Below, piece after piece: positions 6,243 to 10,611 of a DNA stretch of 10,611 nt. Each line of letters starts with the position of its first letter. Position 1 is the stretch's first letter. The notes below the pieces were generated by a model. The model was not told where the DNA came from, ran no database searches, and saw only the letters and a list, made by a program, of their open reading frames with translations. The position numbers and the translations under genes were made by a program. Source of the stretch: Burkholderiaceae bacterium (GTDB taxonomy: Bacteria; Pseudomonadota; Gammaproteobacteria; Burkholderiales; Burkholderiaceae); NCBI GenBank assembly GCA_947372155.1, contig CANBSM010000167.1, positions 1 through 10,611 on the forward strand. Reading direction: 5' to 3'.

Positions 6243-6253
6243 GATTTGAGCTC

Positions 6254-7231
6254 TTAGTTCAGTGGAACGCCGACCAATGGACGACCTTCAAGCGTCCAAA
6301 GATACAAAGAGCCATCGTATAACTTAGTAGATTTATTGCCCACTAGCTCTGACATCACAAACCAACCGCCAGCAGCCAAATGTCCAGTATTGCAATAGGC
6401 GATTGTTGGGCCTTTGTTACTTAAACCATTAGCAGCCAGAAGTGCGTCATAAGTTTTCTTTTGCCAGAAATACAAAGCGCCATTACTTGGCTTTGCTAAT
6501 AACTCTGGGGCCAATTCTTTAGAGCCTGCAATATGGCCAAAGGTCAGCACATCAGGACGTTTTGCAAGACCTAAGTATTGAGCAGGCTGGCGAGCATCCA
6601 ATAACTGTGGCTTGCCACTTTTTGATGCTGCAGCTACATCATCAGAACTAGCGACTAGCTCCTTACGCTCAGCTTTTGCAGCCCAATTACCTGCGGCCTT
6701 TGGAGAATTAGCTGTAGTGAATTCACGGCCCTCACTCAGCCAGCCAGCAATTCCGCCGTCCAATACTGCAACTTGATCCTCGCCATATACTTTGAATGAC
6801 CAATAAGTTCGTAATGCTTCATCTATATCAGACATATCCTGTCCAATAGGAACGAGAACAATTGGTTTATCAGAATTAATTCCTAAGGATTGAACCAACT
6901 TCTCAAAATCTGCTTTTTCAGGAATCAAAAATTTAATCTTCTTACCATCTACTAAGCGCTCAACACGAACTTTCTTAAAATCTAGGAGTGTTGAATTAGC
7001 AATATGGCCGCCCACTTCTACCAGGAATTTCTTACCAGTTTTTTTATCTGTATCAAATTCCGGGTTCCTAAGATAACTTGCCAAATCTGTTCTCACTTCA
7101 ATTACTTGAACATCAGATAGATTATTGGACAACCAATCAGCACTGACTACAGGACCAGGCAAAGTGATTGCCTGAACTAGGCTCACCAAGCCGGTTAAGG
7201 CAAATGCTAAAAGCCATTGAATTTTTTTCAT
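6254..7231 (-). CDS. Periplasmic tandem-rhodanese sulfurtransferase
   Basis: A 325-residue exported sulfurtransferase with two rhodanese domains. A signal peptide (MKKIQWLLAFALTGLVSLVQ) ends near residue 21. The first domain (about 30-170) has the fold marks LDGGIAGW but no catalytic cysteine at the active loop (VPIGQDMSD), as is usual for the structural half. The second (about 190-320) has LLDARQPAQYLG and the active loop YCNTGHLA with C280, which would carry the persulfide. It moves sulfane sulfur between donors such as thiosulfate or persulfide and an acceptor such as cyanide or a thiol. AGGGGAG precedes the ATG. It is the fifth gene of the operon, between the DUF6969-like gene and the ArsR gene; the acceptor in the periplasm is unknown. 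Confidence 0.9.
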   Translation of the reverse strand: MKKIQWLLAFALTGLVSLVQAITLPGPVVSADWLSNNLSDVQVIEVRTDLASYLRNPEFDTDKKTGKKFLVEVGGHIANSTLLDFKKVRVERLVDGKKIKFLIPEKADFEKLVQSLGINSDKPIVLVPIGQDMSDIDEALRTYWSFKVYGEDQVAVLDGGIAGWLSEGREFTTANSPKAAGNWAAKAERKELVASSDDVAAASKSGKPQLLDARQPAQYLGLAKRPDVLTFGHIAGSKELAPELLAKPSNGALYFWQKKTYDALLAANGLSNKGPTIAYCNTGHLAAGGWFVMSELVGNKSTKLYDGSLYLWTLEGRPLVGVPLN

Positions 7232-7244
7232 CTCTACTCCCCTA

Positions 7245-7868
7245 TTAATTTACAACTAACAAATGGTCTGAGAGACGTCCCATCAGATCAATTTTGCATT
7301 CGGTCAATACATGATGCTTTTTTGAATTCAGCACAAGCCCTCGATTGCCCTGCTTACCCACTAGCTGCACAATCTTTTGATCTCGCTCCAAAATCAAATC
7401 TTCAATCTCTGTAGTAAATAATTTGATTAAAGCGCTAATCCACTTAGTTACTAGAGCCATGCGACCTTTTGTAACCATTTCAAATCCCTGAATGGACCTC
7501 ACCACTATTGTTGAATCTGCCATCTCTTCACCTGTCACCCACTGATTAGTAGTAAACAGACGGGTTGGCAACCCCTTTGGGTTTAATGCAATCCCAATCA
7601 GGTGATGAAAGCTCTTTGTATCACGCTTAATCACATGAAAATGACCATGCTCCCCATTGGGCATCTCATCAGCAGAATGTGCATGGTAATAAAACTCATA
7701 TCCACTCACTTCATCTACCAAGTCATTTGTGGGGTAATGTTGCCATTCAACAAATTCCTTGGCACCGCATAAAGCAGCTTCACTTAAAGTACGCCCAGAC
7801 TCCGCGTACTTCATTTGAATACTTGCTAGCTCTTGAGCAGCCAACCAAAGATTAGATTGAATTAGCAT
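7245..7868 (-). CDS. DUF6969-like His-rich protein
   Basis: A 207-residue protein without a signal peptide, so cytoplasmic. It resembles what I recall as the DUF6969 family. The conserved-looking part is EWQHYP (about residues 41-46), then FYYHAHSADE (59-68), NGEHGHFHVIKR (71-82) and FHHLIGIALNPKG (87-99), continuing with PTRLFTTNQWVTGE. Eight histidines fall between 44 and 89 (H44, H62, H64, H74, H76, H78, H88, H89), which would suit a metal site. The C-terminal half is alpha-helical and less distinctive. It begins eight bases after the NPCGP-repeat gene and ends 13 bases before the rhodanese, so it belongs to the sulfur operon. No function is known; a metal-dependent step on a sulfur compound or a metal chaperone is a guess. 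Confidence 0.7.
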   Translation of the reverse strand: MLIQSNLWLAAQELASIQMKYAESGRTLSEAALCGAKEFVEWQHYPTNDLVDEVSGYEFYYHAHSADEMPNGEHGHFHVIKRDTKSFHHLIGIALNPKGLPTRLFTTNQWVTGEEMADSTIVVRSIQGFEMVTKGRMALVTKWISALIKLFTTEIEDLILERDQKIVQLVGKQGNRGLVLNSKKHHVLTECKIDLMGRLSDHLLVVN

Positions 7869-7876
7869 TTTTACAA

Positions 7877-8110
7877 TTACTCTGTAGCTTTACGCTTTTT
7901 AGGGCCACAAGGATTGGCTGGACCGCATGGATTGGCTGCTTTTTTCTTTGCAGGACCGCATGGGTTAGCCGCCTCTTTTTTTGGTCCACAAGGATTCTTT
8001 TGCTCTGCGCCTGCTGGTGTTGTCGGTGCGTCAGCAGAGTGTGCTAGCGGAGCTGCCGCTAAACCAGCTAAGGCCATTGCTAATGCTGCTACAGTAGATT
8101 TCTTAGACAT
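7877..8110 (-). CDS. Small exported protein with four NPCGP repeats
   Basis: A 77-residue precursor. A signal peptide ends at about residue 25 (LAHS before ADA), leaving a mature peptide of about 52 residues. It carries four NPCGP motifs, with cysteines at 41, 51, 62 and 68, separated by Lys/Ala linkers (spacing 10, 11 and 6). These are the only cysteines. The peptide is otherwise low in complexity and positively charged, so it is probably disordered unless it binds something. AAGGA precedes the ATG. It is the third gene of the sulfur operon, between the YeeE/YedE pair and the DUF6969-like gene. The regular cysteines could bind metal or carry persulfide in the periplasm. Similar NPC-repeat small proteins occur in proteobacteria without a settled function. 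The translation is sound; the role is open. Confidence 0.85.
   Translation of the reverse strand: MSKKSTVAALAMALAGLAAAPLAHSADAPTTPAGAEQKNPCGPKKEAANPCGPAKKKAANPCGPANPCGPKKRKATE
7902..7996 (-). repeat. Four 15-bp coding repeats for NPCGP
   Basis: The four units lie at 7901-7915, 7919-7933, 7952-7966 and 7982-7996. They encode the same five residues with differing codons (TGT or TGC for Cys; CCT, CCA or CCC for Pro). The codon variation means the protein motif has been kept by selection and is not just a recent DNA duplication. Confidence 0.7.
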
Positions 8111-8128
8111 ATATTTCCTTTTAAATAA

Positions 8129-8695
8129 TTAAACTTGTGAACTCACAGGGCCTTTGGATTTACTTTCCATCCAAGAGCCCAATACAAATACACCAACTGC
8201 TGCAATGACCATGCCAATATCGATTGATAAACCTGAGATATTGAAGGCCTCTGGTAATGCGTCGGCTTTTGCGTATTCACCTAGGGTGGTTAAGAATTCA
8301 ATACTGGGATAAATGCCCGCAAACAATACTGTGCCAAGCATTAAGCCGAGCAAGAATATAGCCGCATCAATACGCCCAGACATCAAGCCCACTACTGATG
8401 TACCTGGGCAATATCCGCCAATCGCAAAGCCAGCACCGACTAAAGCCCCACCTAGTGCTGCTGCACCTAAAAATGCTGGCGGCACAAATAAGCTACCTGC
8501 ATCTACCAGTCCAACATTTTCTAGAATTAATAGGCCTACTGCAGCAAACACAATGGCTGTGAACATCACTTTAAATACAGACCAATCTGTTAAACGGAAC
8601 TGGCCAGTTAATTTATTGGGGTTACCAAATCCAGCACGTTCCAACACAAACCCAAAGCCTGCACCTAAAAGAAGGCCCGATAGAATTTCACTCAT
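8129..8695 (-). CDS. YeeE/YedE family transporter half (DUF6691)
   Basis: A 188-residue inner-membrane protein of the YeeE/YedE superfamily, DUF6691 type. It has about five hydrophobic segments. Marks are GFGNPNKLTG at 22-31 and GGYCPGTS at 93-100, where C96 corresponds to a conserved cysteine that hands sulfur along the channel in YeeE-type thiosulfate transporters (TsuA). Full-length YeeE proteins are about 350 residues; this family is split into two genes, and the partner lies directly upstream with one base between its stop and this ATG. The pair would move thiosulfate or another sulfane-sulfur species across the inner membrane. Direction of transport and true substrate cannot be told from sequence. 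Confidence 0.9.
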   Translation of the reverse strand: MSEILSGLLLGAGFGFVLERAGFGNPNKLTGQFRLTDWSVFKVMFTAIVFAAVGLLILENVGLVDAGSLFVPPAFLGAAALGGALVGAGFAIGGYCPGTSVVGLMSGRIDAAIFLLGLMLGTVLFAGIYPSIEFLTTLGEYAKADALPEAFNISGLSIDIGMVIAAVGVFVLGSWMESKSKGPVSSQV

Positions 8696-8696
8696 C

Positions 8697-9224
8697 TCAT
8701 TTCTCCTCTTTCAAGAATCGACTAGCTATTAAACCTACTGCGAAGAATGTCCCCAAAAAGGTAAATCCCGCCAAACTCAGTACCGCTGCCCCAGACAAAC
8801 CAAGACCGCTAGTACAACCTGCAGCTACTCGTGCTCCAAAGCCCGCCAAGATGCCGCCAACTAAAGCAGTCATTGGACGCTTAGAGCCACCTAGAAATTT
8901 TTTCCCATCTAATTGAATATGAATTCTTTTAGCTAAAAATGCCGATAGCAATGCGCCGATGGCGACACCAATCACTTGCCAAGTAATCCAGGCATTAAGT
9001 GGCTTACCCTCTTCTACCATTCCACCTAAGTAATCATTTGAATTGGTAGCTACTGGAACAACATACATACCGATCCAGGCAGTAAGGCGTGTAGTAAAAC
9101 CTGTAGCCCCAAGGCCATGACCCGTGACCACAAAGGTGATTAGCAGAACCATACCCAGAAGAATTCCGGCTAACAAGGGATTCATATAGGGCGCCGGCCT
9201 ATCTAGCTTAGTGTTTTCAACCAT
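8697..9224 (-). CDS. YeeE/YedE family transporter half, first gene of the operon
   Basis: A 175-residue inner-membrane protein of the YeeE/YedE family, the other half of the split transporter. The clear mark is GFGARVAAGCTSGLGLSG (about residues 129-145 from the ATG at 9224) with C137, the GCTSG cysteine of the family. The N-terminus PAPYMNPLLAGILLGMVLL begins the first membrane segment. The frame also has an ATG at 9239; I prefer 9224 because a purine-rich AGAGAAG lies before it and nothing resembling a Shine-Dalgarno precedes 9239, but the choice is not certain. As first gene it lies just downstream of the candidate promoter and AT-rich palindrome at 9250-9295. Together with the next gene it would transport a sulfur species. 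Confidence 0.9.
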   Translation of the reverse strand: MVENTKLDRPAPYMNPLLAGILLGMVLLITFVVTGHGLGATGFTTRLTAWIGMYVVPVATNSNDYLGGMVEEGKPLNAWITWQVIGVAIGALLSAFLAKRIHIQLDGKKFLGGSKRPMTALVGGILAGFGARVAAGCTSGLGLSGAAVLSLAGFTFLGTFFAVGLIASRFLKEEK

Positions 9225-9249
9225 CTTGGCTTCTCTCATTTAATAAAAT

Positions 9250-9275
9250 AATAATATATAATTTAATATATTATT
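9250..9275. promoter_or_regulatory. AT-rich palindrome, candidate ArsR-family operator
   Basis: AATAATATAT at 9250-9259 is inverted perfectly as ATATATTATT at 9266-9275 with a 6-base centre. It overlaps the candidate -10 of the sulfur operon, so a bound repressor would block the promoter. AT-rich palindromes are typical of BigR/SqrR-type operators, and such a regulator is encoded in this operon. The palindrome is visible; the binding is inference, and AT-rich DNA makes palindromes by chance more often. Confidence 0.55.
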
Positions 9276-9295
9276 GAATACGCAGCCAAAGTCAA
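9268..9295 (-). promoter_or_regulatory. Candidate sigma-70 promoter of the sulfur operon
   Basis: On the minus strand TTGACT (9295-9290) matches the -35 consensus at five of six bases. TAATAT (9273-9268) after a 16-base spacer is a fair -10; TATATT three bases further is an alternative with a 19-base spacer. It would give a leader of about 25-40 bases before the first start codon. Confidence 0.5.
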
Positions 9296-9323
9296 GTTAA
9301 TTTACAAAAAATTAGCAAGATTT

Positions 9324-9337
9324 TTGATCTACATCAA
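9324..9337. promoter_or_regulatory. Perfect FNR/Anr-type binding box
   Basis: TTGAT-CTAC-ATCAA is an exact match to the FNR consensus TTGAT-N4-ATCAA. Its centre is about 69 bases upstream of the predicted transcription start of the sulfur operon, near the positions where FNR/CRP proteins activate from a distance. It points to control by oxygen or redox state. CRP/FNR relatives such as Dnr can use the same box, so the exact regulator is not fixed. Confidence 0.7.
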
Positions 9338-9358
9338 ACTAACTGATTATTAGAGATA

Positions 9359-9384
9359 CATACATGTGTATATACGTATGTATG
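9359..9384. repeat. Imperfect AT-rich palindrome upstream of the FNR box
   Basis: CATACAT at 9359-9365 is inverted as ATGTATG at 9378-9384, with a partly symmetric centre. It contains TATATACGTAT at 9369-9379, identical to a stretch in the palindrome at 5625-5658 and one base different from 10409-10419. It may be a regulator site for the operon. Confidence 0.45.
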
Positions 9385-9471
9385 AGTAGGATTGATTTGA
9401 CACCTATTTGCCTTAACGAGGCTTCCATTCATCTAAAACTCTATAAGTAAGGCTGCGCTCCTAATGGGGAG

Positions 9472-10332
9472 TTAGATACCATTAATGGGGATCTTTAGAT
9501 AGGAAACACCATTTGATTCTTTTGGAGGAAATTCACCAGCCCGAATATTGACTTGAATTGCTGGAAGAATAAGGACTGGCATTTCCAAAGTCACATCACG
9601 TTTTGTACGCATTTCAATGAACTGATCCTCAGAAATTCCGTCATGCATATGAATGTTGGATTTTTTTTCTTCCGCAACGGTAGTTTCAAATTGAACTGGG
9701 CGGCCATTAGGAGGATAGTCATGACACATAAATAAACGTGTCTGCGGGGGATAACTCAAAATCTTTTTCATGGATTGATACAAGACGTGTGCATCTCCCC
9801 CAGGAAAATCGCAACGAGCAGTACCAACATCTGGCATAAACATCGTATCGCCAACGAAAATAGCGTCGCCAACCTGATATGCCATACATGCGGGTGTATG
9901 CCCCGGAACAAATAACGCCTTTAAGCTTAGGTTGCCAAAATGAATCTCTTCACCATCCTTTAGCAAATGGTCAAATTGTGATCCATCGATCGCAAATGAA
10001 TTTTCCAAATTAAATATATCTTTGAATACCCCTTGCACTATTGAAATATGATCGCCTATTGCTACCCTACCCCCTAATTTAGACTTCAAATATGGAGCGG
10101 CAGTAACGTGGTCAGCATGTGCATGGGTTTCTAAAATCCATTCCGTCTTGAGGTCGTTCTTTTTAATGAACTCAATAACCTCGTCCGCCATTTTGGTATG
10201 TGTACGCCCTGATTTTGGGTCATAGCTCAAAACCGAATCAATGATGATGCAAGCAGTACCTGGTTTTTCATAAACAACATAAGTCACGGTCCAGGTATCT
10301 TTATCAAAAAAGCCTTTTACAACAGGGTTCAT
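9472..10332 (-). CDS. Persulfide dioxygenase-like metallo-beta-lactamase protein (Blh/ETHE1 type)
   Basis: A 286-residue cytoplasmic metallo-beta-lactamase-fold protein that resembles Blh/ETHE1/SdoA-type persulfide dioxygenases, which oxidise glutathione persulfide to sulfite with iron and oxygen. The N-terminus VKGFFDKDTWTVTYVV and DPKSGRTHT are typical. Metal motif ETHAHADH at 68-75; the expected iron ligands by analogy are H70, H145 (in PGHTPAC) and D162 (in VGDTMF), and H204 lies in CHDYPP. GTARCDFPGGD at 170-180 is a family mark. The Blh of bigR operons often carries an N-terminal DUF442 domain; none is present here. A purine-rich GGCGAGA lies before the ATG. It is transcribed separately from the seven-gene operon and diverges from the flavoprotein gene at 10479. 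Confidence 0.87.
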   Translation of the reverse strand: MNPVVKGFFDKDTWTVTYVVYEKPGTACIIIDSVLSYDPKSGRTHTKMADEVIEFIKKNDLKTEWILETHAHADHVTAAPYLKSKLGGRVAIGDHISIVQGVFKDIFNLENSFAIDGSQFDHLLKDGEEIHFGNLSLKALFVPGHTPACMAYQVGDAIFVGDTMFMPDVGTARCDFPGGDAHVLYQSMKKILSYPPQTRLFMCHDYPPNGRPVQFETTVAEEKKSNIHMHDGISEDQFIEMRTKRDVTLEMPVLILPAIQVNIRAGEFPPKESNGVSYLKIPINGI

Positions 10333-10406
10333 CTCTATCTCGCCTAAGTGAAATTTCTAGGTGCAATTATTTAATAATGCTGGTAAAAATATGATAATAA
10401 CTAATC

Positions 10407-10421
10407 ATTATATACATATAA
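10407..10421. promoter_or_regulatory. -10 hexamer and 6-2-6 palindrome between the divergent genes
   Basis: On the minus strand TATAAT (10412-10407) is a perfect -10 for the dioxygenase gene, with a poor -35 (TATATT) 17 bases before it. Overlapping it, TTATAT (10408-10413) is inverted as ATATAA (10416-10421) around AC. The layout, a palindrome over a -10, repeats that of the sulfur operon and would fit control by the same repressor. Confidence 0.45.
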
Positions 10422-10478
10422 CTTTAAGTAATATAAGCAGTATCCCTTTATAACCATTGGCCAAGGAAGTACGCAAAG

Positions 10479-10611
10479 ATGAGTAATCAACATCAAAATA
10501 CAGAATATGACGTGTTAATTGCAGGTGGTGGTGCGGCAGGCTTGGGTCTGGCTGCAAGCCTAAAAAACCGAGATCAAACACTAAAAATTGGTGTTATTGA
10601 GCCATCAGAGC
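10479..10611 (+). CDS. FAD/NAD-binding oxidoreductase, probable sulfide:quinone reductase, partial
   Basis: Only the first 44 codons lie in the window. They contain the dinucleotide-binding motif GGGAAGLGLAASL (from about residue 16) after the beta strand EYDVLIA, and then KIGVIEPSE, where the acidic residue binds the ribose of FAD. The wording IEPSE after the GxGxxG unit is typical of sulfide:quinone oxidoreductases and their close relatives. SQR oxidises sulfide to sulfane sulfur and passes electrons to quinone at the inner membrane. AAGGAAG precedes the ATG. It diverges from the persulfide dioxygenase gene, its usual metabolic partner, which strengthens the call. The catalytic cysteines lie beyond the window, so other flavin oxidoreductases remain possible. 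Confidence 0.7.
   Translation, partial: MSNQHQNTEYDVLIAGGGAAGLGLAASLKNRDQTLKIGVIEPSE

Noticed and set aside
7901..7996. Regularly spaced short repeats that might suggest a CRISPR array
   Set aside because: Units are 15 bases, unevenly spaced and imperfect, and they lie inside a coding gene as protein repeats.
7914..8132. 72-codon plus-strand frame with AGPHGLAA repeats
   Set aside because: The repeats are the antisense reading of the NPCGP codons; the minus-strand gene has the ribosome site and signal peptide.
9452..9467. Possible terminator CTCC-N-GGAG after the dioxygenase gene
   Set aside because: The stem is only four pairs and no T run follows on the minus strand.

Overview
The window reads as a low-GC betaproteobacterium of the Burkholderiales, most like Polynucleobacter. 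This rests on protein style (Pal, the DUF6641/DUF6876 pair, the DUF2892, YeeE/YedE and rhodanese homologues), AT-rich intergenic DNA and short tight operons. It is an inference from protein resemblance; no rRNA or other marker gene is present.

Bases 1-2047 look like accessory DNA. Three small plus-strand genes (a DUF6641 protein, a DUF6876 protein and an unrecognised basic coiled-coil protein) are followed by about 415 bases without a gene. That gap holds a perfect 12-bp tandem repeat and a run of consecutive inverted repeats.

Bases 2048-4437 are minus-strand envelope genes: a COG4315-type lipoprotein, then a probable operon of a Pal/OmpA lipoprotein, an unknown lipoprotein and a small protein with four CxxC pairs, closed by a hairpin terminator. 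Upstream is a small unrecognised exported protein. A plus-strand Tat-exported metallo-beta-lactamase-fold protein (4588-5505) follows, with a strong hairpin terminator that can work in both directions.

Bases 5716-9239 are the most coherent part: a seven-gene minus-strand operon with gaps of only 1-18 bases. In order of transcription it encodes two YeeE/YedE half-transporters, a tiny exported protein with four NPCGP repeats, a His-rich DUF6969-like protein, a periplasmic tandem-rhodanese sulfurtransferase, a BigR/SqrR/YgaV-like ArsR regulator and a DUF2892 membrane protein. Its upstream gap has a candidate promoter whose -10 lies in an AT-rich palindrome, and a perfect FNR-type box (TTGAT-N4-ATCAA) further upstream. 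Beyond it lie a minus-strand Blh/ETHE1-like persulfide dioxygenase and, divergently, the start of a flavoprotein that resembles sulfide:quinone oxidoreductase.

Together, 5716-10611 looks like a locus for sensing and moving reduced sulfur. SQR would make persulfide from sulfide, the dioxygenase would oxidise it, rhodanese would transfer sulfane sulfur, the YeeE/YedE pair would carry sulfur species across the inner membrane, and the ArsR protein would derepress the genes when its two cysteines react with persulfide. The roles of the NPCGP-repeat and DUF6969 proteins are unknown and are the most novel part of the window.
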